Source of the DNA: Paraburkholderia oxyphila NBRC 105797 | GTDB taxonomy: Bacteria; Pseudomonadota; Gammaproteobacteria; Burkholderiales; Burkholderiaceae | NCBI RefSeq assembly: GCF_000685075.1 | Contig: NZ_BAYD01000007.1 | Coordinates: 1-64,000 of the forward strand | Direction: 5' to 3' | DNA length: 64,000 nt | In this document: positions 18,110-27,120 of the stretch, piece after piece | How positions within the stretch are numbered: position 1 is the stretch's first letter | Layout: every line of letters begins with the position of its first letter | Notes under the pieces: model-generated | What the model was told of the DNA's origin: nothing | Database searches by the model: none | Seen by the model: only the letters and a program-made list of their open reading frames with translations | Program-made: the position numbers and the translations under genes

Positions 18110-19048
18110 ATGAATCCGATCGAACTCGTTCAGCTCGTTATTCTCGCCGCCCTCTGGGGCGGGTCGTTCCTCTTTATCCGTGTCGGCGTGACCGATCTGG
18201 GCGTGGCGCCGCTGATGGCGCTGCGTGTCGGCATCGGCGCGCTGTTCCTGCTGCTCGTGCTGTTCTCGAGGCGCTCGCCTCGCGAGGCGCTCGGCGCTTT
18301 GCGCGAGCACGCGTGGCCGCTCTTCGTGGTCGGCATCCTCAATTCGGCCGCGCCTTTCTGCCTCTTCGCATGGGCCGAGCTGACGCTCTCCGCGGGCGTG
18401 ACCTCGGTGATCAACGCGACCACGCCGTTGTTCGGCGCGGTGGTCGCGTATCTGTGGCTCAAGGACCGGCTGAGCGGCCTGCGCATCGCCGGCCTCGCGA
18501 TCGGCTTCGCGGGGGTGCTCGCGCTGGTCTGGGATCAGATCGCCACGCACGCCGGCGACGGCGCGAGCACCTCGACCACCTTGCTCGCAGCCGGGGCGGC
18601 GCTCTGTGCGGCCGCGCTTTACGGCGTCGCGGCGAGCTTCACGAAGCGGCATCTGACCGGCGTCGACCCGCTCACCGTGGCCGCCGGCACCATGACGGCC
18701 GCGACCGTCGTGCTGGCGCCGATCGCGCTCGTCACGTGGCCGCATGCTGCCGTCTCCCTGCATGCGTGGGGCGCGGCGCTCTGCCTCGGCGTCGCGTGCA
18801 CGGGCGTCGCGTATCTGCTGTTCTTCCGCCTGATCGCCGCGATCGGGCCCGCTCGCACGATCACCGTGACCTTCGTGATCCCTATCTTCGGCATCCTCTG
18901 GGGCGCGCTGTTCCTTCGCGAGCAGGTATCGGAGGGTATGATCGAGGCGTGCGCGGCGATTCTCGTGGGCACCTCGCTCGCGACCGGCTTCATCAAGCGT
19001 CTGCCGGGTTTGAGCGCGCGTCGGGAGCGCGCGAGCGCCAAGCAATAA
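18110..19048 (+). CDS. EamA/DMT superfamily transporter
   Basis: A 312-residue inner-membrane protein of the drug/metabolite transporter superfamily. Two tandem EamA repeats (about 5-140 and 155-290) give ten membrane segments. The motif WGGSFLFIRVGV at the start of the first repeat is typical. Such proteins usually export amino acids or small metabolites; the substrate is unknown. The start MNPIELVQL at 18110 places the first helix at the N-terminus. Confidence 0.88.
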   Translation: MNPIELVQLVILAALWGGSFLFIRVGVTDLGVAPLMALRVGIGALFLLLVLFSRRSPREALGALREHAWPLFVVGILNSAAPFCLFAWAELTLSAGVTSVINATTPLFGAVVAYLWLKDRLSGLRIAGLAIGFAGVLALVWDQIATHAGDGASTSTTLLAAGAALCAAALYGVAASFTKRHLTGVDPLTVAAGTMTAATVVLAPIALVTWPHAAVSLHAWGAALCLGVACTGVAYLLFFRLIAAIGPARTITVTFVIPIFGILWGALFLREQVSEGMIEACAAILVGTSLATGFIKRLPGLSARRERASAKQ

Positions 19049-19175
19049 GGGCGTTCTACGCGATACTGCAACAGAATCGTTGTGCGTACATTCGATGTGC
19101 GCACAACGATATGGCGTCGTGCAATGCGACGCCTCGTGCAGTCGGCGGTGATGCGGGCGTCAGGCCCGCCGGGCT

Positions 19176-20618
19176 TCAGGCCGCCGCGCGCTTCGCTTCA
19201 TCGGCGGCTTCGACGGTGTGCGCGTCATGGCGTGCGCTGTTCTGTCCGCCGGGCAGCCGCACGACGATCAGCGTCCCCACCACGAGCAGTGCGGCGGAGT
19301 AGCCGAGTCCCGCAGCGTAGCTGTGCGTCATGTCCTTGAGCCACCCCACCACGAGCGGGTTCGCAGCCGAGCTCAGATTGCCGATCGCGTTGATGACGGC
19401 GATGCCGACTGCGCGCGCGGCGGGCGAAAATGCCTGATCGGGCGTCGTCCAGAAGATCGACATGGCCGTGTACGAACCCGCCGAAGCAAGGCACACGCCG
19501 AGCAACTGAACGAGCGGCGCGCCGCCGCTCGCGCAGAGCATGCAGCCGAGCGCGGCGAGGAGCATTGGCGCGATGAGGTGCCACTTGCGCTCCTGGCGAC
19601 GGTCCGAGCGGCGTCCCCAGACGATCATCGCGACGATGGTGACGATCTGCGGAATCGTGGCGATCAGGCCGACTGTGACGTTGCTCGCCCCCGCGCTGAA
19701 GCTCTTCACGATAAGCGGCGCCCATACGGCAACCATGGCAAGCGTGTTGACGAGGCAGAAATAGGCCGCCGCAAAGCGAATCACGATGGGCGATCTAATT
19801 TGCTGCCAAAGGCCGGTCTGTTCGCTGTGTGCTTCCCGCGTGGCGGGTGCGCTGGCGAGTTCGGCTTCGAGCGTGCGCTTCTCCGCGGGGCTGAGCCAGC
19901 GCGCGGCGGCGGGAGCGTCGTCGAGATAGTTAAACGCGACGCAGCCGAGCAGGGCGGCGGGCAGCCCTTCGAGCAGAAAGAGCCACTGCCAGCCGGCGAG
20001 TCCTGCGTGGCCGTCGAGTCGCAGGACGAACCCGGACACGGCCGAGCCGAACGCTGCGGTCACGGGCATGGCGATCATGAAGAGCGCGTTGGCGCGGGCG
20101 CGCCATGCGGGCGGAAACCAGCACGTGAGATAGAGCAGCATGCCGGGCAGAAAGCCCGCTTCGGTCACGCCTACCAGCATGCGCAATCCGTATAGCGTTC
20201 TCGCGTCGGTGGCGAACATCGTCGCGGTGGAGGCGAGCCCCCACGCGATCATGATGAACGCGATCCAGCGGCGTGCACCAAAGCGGGCCAGCGCGAGGTT
20301 GCTGGGAATGCCGCACGCGATATAGGCGAGATAGAACAGCGTGGTGGCGAAGCCGAACTGCGTGCTCGTCAGGCCGAGGTCCTTCATCATCGTCAGCCCG
20401 GCAAAGCCGATATTGATGCGGTCGAGGAACGACACGACGAACAGCAGGAACAGGAAGCCGAGCAGATGGCGCGATACCTTGCGCGTGACCGCGTCGGCGC
20501 TCGTGCGCGTGTGGGCCGAGTCTTGCGCGAGATCCTGTGCGAGCGCGGTATCGCCAGAAGGCGCGGTAGCGGATATTTGCGGCGCTTGCGTGGCGTTGCG
20601 CGGTTGGGTTGGGCTCAT
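19176..20618 (-). CDS. MFS transporter, anion:cation symporter (ACS) family
   Basis: A 480-residue twelve-helix major facilitator. After a polar N-terminal tail of about 45 residues, the first helix carries FLFLLFVVSFLDRINIGFAG, the ACS-type signature, and the loop 2-3 region has RFGARRWIAF. ACS members import organic acids such as tartrate, phthalate or hexuronates. The ATG at 20618 follows an ideal AGGAGGAG ribosome site. No catabolic genes are adjacent to show the substrate. Confidence 0.87.
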   Translation of the reverse strand: MSPTQPRNATQAPQISATAPSGDTALAQDLAQDSAHTRTSADAVTRKVSRHLLGFLFLLFVVSFLDRINIGFAGLTMMKDLGLTSTQFGFATTLFYLAYIACGIPSNLALARFGARRWIAFIMIAWGLASTATMFATDARTLYGLRMLVGVTEAGFLPGMLLYLTCWFPPAWRARANALFMIAMPVTAAFGSAVSGFVLRLDGHAGLAGWQWLFLLEGLPAALLGCVAFNYLDDAPAAARWLSPAEKRTLEAELASAPATREAHSEQTGLWQQIRSPIVIRFAAAYFCLVNTLAMVAVWAPLIVKSFSAGASNVTVGLIATIPQIVTIVAMIVWGRRSDRRQERKWHLIAPMLLAALGCMLCASGGAPLVQLLGVCLASAGSYTAMSIFWTTPDQAFSPAARAVGIAVINAIGNLSSAANPLVVGWLKDMTHSYAAGLGYSAALLVVGTLIVVRLPGGQNSARHDAHTVEAADEAKRAAA

Positions 20619-21256
20619 GGGTCTCCTCCTGGGCACCGGGCTATCTGGGCATGCGCGCTGCGGTGATGGTTTGTTCTTGTCGATGTCGCCGAACGCGCGT
20701 CCCGCGGATTATGCGAGGCACGTTGGTGCTGTCTGTCCTCATTTTGGGTACAGCGCGCAGTGCGCCAGGGAAGACGCTGAGGAACGCTGCTCGCGGGCCG
20801 GTGTGACTTGTATCGAGGAAGGTTCTGCGGCGTCGCGTGATCGAGCGCACGGACGCTTTAATCCGTTTAGCGGAAAAAACAATCAATGCCAATCCAGTCG
20901 ATTTGGCATGGTTGCGCCGGTAAAAGCGATAGAGCCCGTACTTGGATGCGAAGTAAAAGCTGCCAGTTAAAGCGCGTCATTTATTCTGGCTGAAGGTATT
21001 ACGTATTGTATTGAAAGCATTAAGTCAGATGTCTGTGATTGGTATGCGCGTTTAGGCCCCGCTATGAGCAGACTGACGAATTGACGATTACACTTGGCGA
21101 CGCAGTGCGCGATACATTTGCAAACGGTGGATCGCAGCGCTCGGGTTTCAGTGGCCGTCGTTTCCGAAAGGAATGAGCCGATATAGGCCGGCCGTGACGA
21201 AAAGCAGGCTGTACAAAATTCGAGTCGTGAAGTGTCGTTCGTTTCCGGGGATATTC
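20619..21256. other. Intergenic region upstream of pagL
   Basis: A 638-nt gap between the divergent MFS and pagL genes. Its pagL-proximal part is clearly less GC-rich than its surroundings. An inverted repeat ATGCCAA (20886-20892) / TTGGCAT (20903-20909) could be a regulator site. I find no convincing gene or RNA. Confidence 0.45.
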
Positions 21257-21823
21257 ATGACAGAAAGAAAATTGGGCTGGCAGGTCCGCATGGCGCGCGG
21301 CGCGTGCGCGGCCCTCCTGGCCCTTGGAGCAACAGGCGCGCACGCGGACCAATTCGGCATCCAGTTGGCGCCGGGTGTCGCGGGCTATGGCGTGAAGAAA
21401 CTCGACCTCGGCCTGGTCTGGGATCCGGGGCTGCAGTGGTGGCATTTCGCGGGTTTTCATTTCACCGTGGTGGGCGAGGGGCACGTCGCTTATTGGGACT
21501 TGACGGAGAACGGCGCCTCGCACCCGAACATCTGGGAATTCGGCGTGACGCCGGTGTTTCGCATCATCAAGGACAGTGGGTGGATCAGGCCGTATTTCGA
21601 GGCGGGTGTGGGCGTGCGGCTGCTTTCGCACGTGCAACTCACGGGTGATCGCACCTTGTCGTCGGCATTCCAGTTCGCGGACATGGTGGGCCTGGGCGCG
21701 CAGTTCGGCGAGCATCAGAACTATCAGGCGGGCTTTCGCTTTCAGCACATCTCGAACGCCGACATCAAGACGCCTAACCCCGGCCTGAACTTCAGCGAAA
21801 TCTACTTCCAGTACAACTTCTGA
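21257..21823 (+). CDS. pagL: Lipid A 3-O-deacylase PagL-like outer membrane protein
   Basis: A 188-residue protein with a signal peptide (cut near AHA-DQ, about residue 30) and an eight-stranded outer-membrane barrel ending in aromatic YFQYNF. The catalytic His-x-Ser of PagL is present in FRFQHISNADIKTPNPGLN, where the downstream asparagines and glycine are also conserved. PagL removes the 3-position acyl chain of lipid A and so softens endotoxin and alters polymyxin response. The start at 21257 (MTERKLGWQ) places the basic n-region correctly. Confidence 0.85.
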   Translation: MTERKLGWQVRMARGACAALLALGATGAHADQFGIQLAPGVAGYGVKKLDLGLVWDPGLQWWHFAGFHFTVVGEGHVAYWDLTENGASHPNIWEFGVTPVFRIIKDSGWIRPYFEAGVGVRLLSHVQLTGDRTLSSAFQFADMVGLGAQFGEHQNYQAGFRFQHISNADIKTPNPGLNFSEIYFQYNF

Positions 21824-21899
21824 GCTGCATTGGGCTGCAGCTTGTCATACGCGTATCCGCAGCGAGCGGGGCGGCATGATAGTGCCCCCGTCGCGCAAA

Positions 21900-21929
21900 T
21901 TCCGATCCGCCCTCGCAACCCGTTACACT
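21900..21929 (+). promoter_or_regulatory. Possible promoter of the 3-hydroxyacyl-CoA dehydrogenase gene
   Basis: A -10 box TACACT (21924-21929) lies 18 nt after a weak -35 box TTCCGA (21900-21905). This gives a leader of about 90 nt that contains the hairpin at 21941-21977. Confidence 0.4.
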
Positions 21930-21940
21930 ATCGGTTCATG

Positions 21941-21977
21941 ATGCAGTGCACCACGCGCACTGCATGGCCGGTTTTTT
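21941..21977 (+). terminator. Attenuator-like hairpin in the leader of the hydroxyacyl-CoA dehydrogenase gene
   Basis: ATGCAGTGC (21941-21949) pairs with GCACTGCAT (21957-21965). A T6 run begins at 21972, six nucleotides after the stem. The hairpin is downstream of the putative promoter and 46 nt before the gene, so it could act as an attenuator. The gap between stem and U-tract makes strong termination doubtful. Confidence 0.35.
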
Positions 21978-22023
21978 CCATTAGCGACGCACCGGCGTCG
22001 CAGACAATAAGTGAGGAGCAGGC

Positions 22024-22884
22024 ATGGCAATCGAGACGGTTGGGATTGTGGGAGCGGGCACCATGGGCAACGGCATCGCGCAGGCGGTGGCCGTGTCGGG
22101 CCTGAAGGCCGTGATGATCGACGTGACGGACGCGGCGCTCGCACGAGGCGTGGCGACGCTCACGCACAGCCTCGAGCGGCTGGTTTCGAAGGGCAAGCTC
22201 GATGCGGCCGCCCGCGATGCGGCGCTCGCGCGCATCGAGACCAGCACCGACTACCAGCGTCTTGGCAGTGCCGACCTCGTGATCGAAGCCGCCACGGAGA
22301 ACGGCGAACTCAAGACGCGCATCCTCAAGCAGATCGAAGCCGCCGCGCGTCCCGACGCGATCATCGCGTCGAACACCTCGTCCATTTCGATCACGACGCT
22401 CGCGACGACGCTGGCTGATCCGTCGCGCTTCATCGGCATGCACTTCTTCAACCCGGTGCCGATGATGCCGCTCGTCGAGGTCATTCGCGGCCTCCAGACG
22501 CGCCCGGACGTGGCCGATGCCGTGCGCGAGCTTGCGCTGCGCCTCGAGAAGACGCCCATCGCGGTGAAGAACTCGCCGGGCTTCGTCGTGAACCGCATTC
22601 TCGTGCCGATGATCAACGAGGCGTTCTTCGTGCTCGCCGAAGGTGTCGCGAGCGCCGAGGAAATCGATGCCGGCATGAAGCTCGGCGCGAATCATCCGAT
22701 CGGGCCGCTCGCGCTCGCGGACCTGATCGGCCTCGACGTGTGCCTCTCGGTGATGGACGTGTTCCTGAAGGATTTCGGCGACTCGAAGTATCGTGCGTGT
22801 CCGCTGTTGCGCGAGATGGTGGCGGCTGGACAGCTCGGCCGCAAGACTGGCCGTGGCGTGTACCAGTACGACAAGGTTTCCTGA
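22024..22884 (+). CDS. hbd: 3-hydroxybutyryl-CoA dehydrogenase
   Basis: A 286-residue NAD-dependent 3-hydroxyacyl-CoA dehydrogenase. The N-terminal Rossmann domain has GAGTMGNGIAQ at 10-20, and the catalytic His is in GMHFFNPVPMMPLVEVI. The C-terminal helical domain (about 190-286) includes NHPIGPLALADLIGLD. It converts 3-hydroxybutyryl-CoA to acetoacetyl-CoA, which fits the scoAB genes elsewhere in the window. A GAGGAGCAGGC ribosome site precedes the ATG. It stands alone, convergent with galM. Confidence 0.94.
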   Translation: MAIETVGIVGAGTMGNGIAQAVAVSGLKAVMIDVTDAALARGVATLTHSLERLVSKGKLDAAARDAALARIETSTDYQRLGSADLVIEAATENGELKTRILKQIEAAARPDAIIASNTSSISITTLATTLADPSRFIGMHFFNPVPMMPLVEVIRGLQTRPDVADAVRELALRLEKTPIAVKNSPGFVVNRILVPMINEAFFVLAEGVASAEEIDAGMKLGANHPIGPLALADLIGLDVCLSVMDVFLKDFGDSKYRACPLLREMVAAGQLGRKTGRGVYQYDKVS

Positions 22885-22965
22885 GGCCTTTTCCCGAGGT
22901 CTTTCCGGCACTTTGGTGCAGGCCGGCGCCTGATGTCCCTGTATGGCTCGCGCCTGCACTGCGCT

Positions 22966-24042
22966 TCATTCGCGCACAGTTAGTCTGTACTGCGTGAGCT
23001 GGCGGTAACTGCCGCCGGGGCGCAACACCACTTCATTGCATTCCGGTGCATCCATGTTGATCTGGTTCGGGAATCCGCCCGCTTCCAGGCACAGCGCGCC
23101 ATGACGCACGCATGGCGCGCCGTGGCGCCCAGGCTGGCCCTCCAGATAATTTCCCGTATAGCACTGCAGGCCGCGCTGGTCGGTGGCGACCGTGAGTTCG
23201 CGCCCGCTGCCGGGCTCGTAGACACTCGCCACGGTGCGCACGGCAGGCGCATGGCCCGCTTGAGCGGCCTCGCGCAGGATGTAGCAGTGGTCGAAGCCGC
23301 ACGCAAGCGCGATCTGCGCATGGGGCCAGTCGAGCCGCGCACCAAGCGGTGCGCCGTGGCGGAAGTCGAAGGCCGTGCCGCGCACGTCGGCCACGCGGAT
23401 GGGGATCATCTGCGGATCGACTTCGAGGTACGCGTCGGCGTCGATGGTCAGGACGTGGCCGCGAATGTCCGTGCCCGGCTCGCCGCTGAGATTGAAATAG
23501 CCGTGGCTCGTCAGATTCAGCGCAGTGGGGGCGTCGCTGAGCGCTTCGTAATCGAGCGTGAGCGTGCCGTCGTCGTCGAGCGTGTAGCGGACTTGCACGT
23601 TCACGTTGCCCGGAAAGCCGGCGTCTCCCTCGGGCGAATCGAGCCGCAGCAGCAATGTGCCACGATCGTCCTCGGCTTGCCATATCGCGCGGTGAAACCC
23701 GTTCGCGCCGCCATGCAGCAAATTGCCGTTCTCGTTGCGATCGAGCGTGTAGTCGATGCCATCCAAAGTGAACCGCGCACCGGCAATGCGGTTGGCCCAG
23801 CGGCCGACGAGGCCGCCCATGCAGGTCGTGGCCGCATGGTACGCGGTGGGCGTGTCGTGGCCGAGCAGGATGTCGGCGAGCCGTCCCGTGCGATCGGGTG
23901 CGTACCAGCTCACCAGTGTCGCGCCCAGGTCGCTGATCTGCACTTTCATGCCCTGAGCGTTGCGCAGCGTGTAGAGCCGACAGGCGTCGCCGCCGGCCAG
24001 CGCACCCCAAGGTTCGGAAATCAATTGGGCGGTTCGGTTCAT
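22966..24042 (-). CDS. galM: Aldose 1-epimerase (mutarotase)
   Basis: A 358-residue galactose-mutarotase-fold enzyme that interconverts alpha and beta anomers of sugars. The substrate-site signature [18 protein letters not shown] is near residue 95, and a second catalytic His region is GFDHCY. The ATG at 24042 overlaps the xylR stop in an ATGA arrangement, so galM is translated coupled to xylR. In this context it probably speeds anomer exchange of D-xylose for XylA. Confidence 0.92.
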   Translation of the reverse strand: MNRTAQLISEPWGALAGGDACRLYTLRNAQGMKVQISDLGATLVSWYAPDRTGRLADILLGHDTPTAYHAATTCMGGLVGRWANRIAGARFTLDGIDYTLDRNENGNLLHGGANGFHRAIWQAEDDRGTLLLRLDSPEGDAGFPGNVNVQVRYTLDDDGTLTLDYEALSDAPTALNLTSHGYFNLSGEPGTDIRGHVLTIDADAYLEVDPQMIPIRVADVRGTAFDFRHGAPLGARLDWPHAQIALACGFDHCYILREAAQAGHAPAVRTVASVYEPGSGRELTVATDQRGLQCYTGNYLEGQPGRHGAPCVRHGALCLEAGGFPNQINMDAPECNEVVLRPGGSYRQLTQYRLTVRE

Positions 24043-25316
24043 GTGGCGTCGGTCGGGAGAGTCGGAAGGGCCGTGGCCTGCGCTGCCTGCGCGCTCGGTT
24101 GAGGAGAGGCGGGCGCAGCGGTACTGGCGGGCTGCGCCACGCGGTCCTGATATTCGCGCGGCGTGCAGTCCAGTTCGCGCCGGAACACCGCATACATGTA
24201 CTGGAGCGACGTGAACCCGCAGCGGATGGCCACTTCGGCACTCGATGCGTCGCGGCTCGCGAGCAGCGTTTTCGCGGCGTCGAGCTTGTGGCTCAGGATC
24301 TCCTGGTGGACCGTGCGGTGCAGTTCTCTGCGGAAATATTCTTCCAGCGACGAGCGCGACACGCCCACGTAATCGGCGACCTGCTCGGTCTTGATGCCCT
24401 GGCACGCGTACTGGCGGATGAAGTGGCGTGCACGCATCACGTGCGGACTGGACAGCGGTTCATGCCGCGTCGATTCCAGCACATTGATGCCGACGGGCGG
24501 AACCAGAATGCGCCGTCCCGGAAAACGTGCACCGCCGAGCATCTGGTGCAGCAGGTGCGCCGCCGTCTTGCCCATTTCCTCGGTGCCCTGAATGACCGAG
24601 GAAAGCGGGATGCGTGTGAGTGTGCGTGTGAGCGGGTCGTTGTCGATGCCGATGATCGCCACCTGTTCCGGCACTGCGATGCCGTGCATCAGGCAGGCCT
24701 GCAGCAGATGCCGGGCGCGCGCATCGGTCACGGCGATCACGCCGACGGGCTTGGGCAGCGCGTGGAGCCACGCGCTCAGTTGCTCGATGGCCTGGTTCCA
24801 GGACGGCGCACTGGTAGCCAGGCCGCGATAGACGGGCGCCTGAACGCCCTCTGCCTGCGCGAGCGCCTGGAAGGCCCGCTCGCGCTCCTGCGCCCAGCGG
24901 TTCTCCTGCGCGACAGGCAGGCTGTACATGGCGAGATGCGGCAGGCCCGCGCCGATCAAGTGCGTCCACGCGAGCGAGACGAGCTTGCGGTTGTCGGTGG
25001 CGATATAGGGCAGGGTGGCGGGGTACTGGGCCGGATCCTCGAACGACGAGCCGACCGCCACCACCGGCAGTGGGCAACCCGCAAGCGCGTTGGCAACGGC
25101 GGGATCATCGAAGTCGGCGATGATGCCGTCGCCGTCGAAGCGCTCGATGCCCGCGAGACGGCAGCGGAAGTCCTCTTCGAGAAAGAGGTCCCACGCCACG
25201 CGCGTCGAGCGCAGGTAATGGCCGATGCCCGCGATGATCTCGCGGTCGTACACCTTGTTCGCATTGAAGAGCAGCGCGATGCGATGCGCGGTCTGGGAAG
25301 CGGGGGCACGGGTCAT
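24039..25316 (-). CDS. xylR: Xylose operon transcriptional regulator XylR (AraC family)
   Basis: A 425-residue regulator. The N-terminal half is a LacI-type periplasmic-binding-fold sugar sensor (about 12-285, containing [20 protein letters not shown]). The C-terminal 100 residues before a low-complexity tail form an AraC double helix-turn-helix ([20 protein letters not shown]...). This is the architecture of E. coli XylR, which activates xylose genes on binding D-xylose. It is divergent from xylAB across 414 nt and coupled to galM. An alanine/proline/glutamine-rich C-terminal tail of about 35 residues is extra. Confidence 0.92.
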   Translation of the reverse strand: MTRAPASQTAHRIALLFNANKVYDREIIAGIGHYLRSTRVAWDLFLEEDFRCRLAGIERFDGDGIIADFDDPAVANALAGCPLPVVAVGSSFEDPAQYPATLPYIATDNRKLVSLAWTHLIGAGLPHLAMYSLPVAQENRWAQERERAFQALAQAEGVQAPVYRGLATSAPSWNQAIEQLSAWLHALPKPVGVIAVTDARARHLLQACLMHGIAVPEQVAIIGIDNDPLTRTLTRIPLSSVIQGTEEMGKTAAHLLHQMLGGARFPGRRILVPPVGINVLESTRHEPLSSPHVMRARHFIRQYACQGIKTEQVADYVGVSRSSLEEYFRRELHRTVHQEILSHKLDAAKTLLASRDASSAEVAIRCGFTSLQYMYAVFRRELDCTPREYQDRVAQPASTAAPASPQPSAQAAQATALPTLPTDAT

Positions 25317-25730
25317 GGCATGCGGTTCGGTTCTGCATGCGCTTGCTGGCGTTGCGGCAGGCGCTGTCGTCTCCAGTTCGGGCGCGGGGCTTGCTCGGCG
25401 CTTGTGCGTTGCTTGTACGCTTATGCGCGGCGAAGCGGCGCGCCACCTTTCAAGCGTCCCGGTATTCTAGGCCGTGCACGCGTGCCTGGCGGGCGGGTGG
25501 CAGGAAACGTTATGCAGGTCGCGCAATTTCGCAATTGCCGCCCTTCGGGCGATACGGGCAGTATGGCCTCAGTTCGCACGGCACGTGCCGTTGCGCCGCA
25601 ACATGAGCGCTTTGCACGGGATCGCACCGGGTGCTCTGCATGGGGCCGGAGTCAGTACTCGAGCACTTACTCCGGCCGACAGCTCAAGCGCCAGGTGCGA
25701 TCGACGGCTTTGCATGAGACGGGGGACACC
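25317..25730. other. xylR-xylA divergent control region
   Basis: A 414-nt gap that must hold both promoters and the XylR sites. The most obvious structure is the 34-nt palindrome at 25644-25677. Apparent open frames here have no family resemblance. Confidence 0.6.
25644..25677. promoter_or_regulatory. Near-perfect 34-bp palindrome upstream of xylA
   Basis: The left arm GGCCGGAGT (25644-25652) is the exact reverse complement of the right arm ACTCCGGCC (25669-25677). The centre CTCGAG is also symmetric, and 30 of 34 positions obey the symmetry. It ends 53 nt before the xylA ATG. It may be a XylR operator, or a hairpin in the xylA leader. Function is inferred from position only. Confidence 0.6.
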
Positions 25731-27053
25731 ATGTCGTATTTCGAAGCTATTCCAGCCATTCGCTACGAAGGCCCGCAATCGGACAATCCGCTTGCCTACC
25801 ACTACTACGATCGCACGAAGAAGCTCCTCGGCAAGACGCTGGAGGAACACCTGCGCGTCGCGGTGTGCTACTGGCATACGTTCGTGTGGCCCGGCGGCGA
25901 CATCTTCGGCCACGGCACTTTTCATCGTCCGTGGCATCAGCCCGGCGACGCGATGGAGCGCGCGCACCAGAAGGCCGACGCGGCATTCGAGTTCTTCACG
26001 AAGCTCGGCGTGCCGTTCTATACCTTCCACGACACCGACGTCGCGCCCGAAGGCAAGGACCTCAAGGATTACAAGGAGAACTTCGCGCGCATGGTGGATT
26101 ACCTGGAGGCGAAGCAGCAGGCGAGCGGCATGAAGCTGCTGTGGGGCACGGCGAATCTGTTCTCGCACTCGCGCTATGCAGCCGGTGCGGCCACGAATCC
26201 GAACCCCGAGGTCTTCGCCTATGCGGCCACCCAGGTGTGCCACGCGCTCGACGCCACGCACCGGCTCGGAGGCGAGAATTACGTGTTGTGGGGTGGGCGC
26301 GAGGGCTACGAAACGCTGCTCAACACCGACCTCATGCGCGAGCGCGAACAGTTTGCGCGTTTTCTCTCGATGGTGGTCGAGCACAAGGCGCGCATCGGCT
26401 TCAAGGGCACGCTGCTGATCGAGCCGAAGCCACAGGAGCCCACCAAGCACCAGTACGACTACGATGTCGCCAGCGTCCACGGTTTTCTCACCCAATACGG
26501 ACTGCAGAACGAAATTCGCGTGAACATCGAAGCGAATCACGCCACCCTCGCGGGTCATTCGTTCCACCACGAGATTGCGATGGCCTATGCGCTCAGCGTG
26601 TTCGGCAGCGTCGACGCCAATCGCGGCGACCCGCAAAACGGCTGGGACACCGATCAGTTTCCGAACAGCGTGGAAGAGCTCACGCTGGCGTTCTACGAGA
26701 TCCTGCGCCACGGTGGCTTCACCACGGGCGGCATGAATTTCGATGCGAAGGTGCGGCGTCAGAGCGCCGATCCCGAAGACCTGTTCTATGGCCACGTGGG
26801 CGCGATCGATGTGCTCGCCCTCGCACTCGAGCGTGCGGCAGTGCTGGTCGAGAACGACCGACTCGAACAGTTCAAGCGTCAGCGCTATGCGGGCTGGGAT
26901 ACCGAACTTGGCCGCAAGATCCTCGCGGGCGGCTATTCGCTTGCGTCGCTGGCCGCCGATGCCGCCGCGCATGGCTTCAATCCGCAGCATGCGAGCGGCC
27001 AGCAGGAGCGGCTCGAGAACGTCGTCAATCAGGCGATCTACGCCCAGCGCTGA
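25731..27053 (+). CDS. xylA: Xylose isomerase
   Basis: A 440-residue class II xylose isomerase, the normal length. It converts D-xylose to D-xylulose using two divalent metals. Family signatures are visible: the active-site histidine region [10 protein letters not shown], the [10 protein letters not shown] motif and the metal-ligand glutamate in [16 protein letters not shown]. The start [15 protein letters not shown] at 25731 follows a GGGGGA ribosome site. It forms an operon with xylB 67 nt downstream. Confidence 0.97.
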   Translation: MSYFEAIPAIRYEGPQSDNPLAYHYYDRTKKLLGKTLEEHLRVAVCYWHTFVWPGGDIFGHGTFHRPWHQPGDAMERAHQKADAAFEFFTKLGVPFYTFHDTDVAPEGKDLKDYKENFARMVDYLEAKQQASGMKLLWGTANLFSHSRYAAGAATNPNPEVFAYAATQVCHALDATHRLGGENYVLWGGREGYETLLNTDLMREREQFARFLSMVVEHKARIGFKGTLLIEPKPQEPTKHQYDYDVASVHGFLTQYGLQNEIRVNIEANHATLAGHSFHHEIAMAYALSVFGSVDANRGDPQNGWDTDQFPNSVEELTLAFYEILRHGGFTTGGMNFDAKVRRQSADPEDLFYGHVGAIDVLALALERAAVLVENDRLEQFKRQRYAGWDTELGRKILAGGYSLASLAADAAAHGFNPQHASGQQERLENVVNQAIYAQR

Positions 27054-27120
27054 ACGCACGTCGCGAGACGCACACGAGGAGCGCGCGAGAAGCGCACGAG
27101 AAACGAGAGGGGATGCAGAC

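Noticed and set aside
20341..20970. A 209-codon plus-strand frame overlapping the MFS gene start and its upstream region
   Set aside because: It is mostly antisense to the well-supported transporter and has no family features.
24099..25730. The long open frame continuous with xylA on its 5' side
   Set aside because: It is antisense to xylR. The real xylA starts at 25731, where a ribosome site and the family N-terminus are found.
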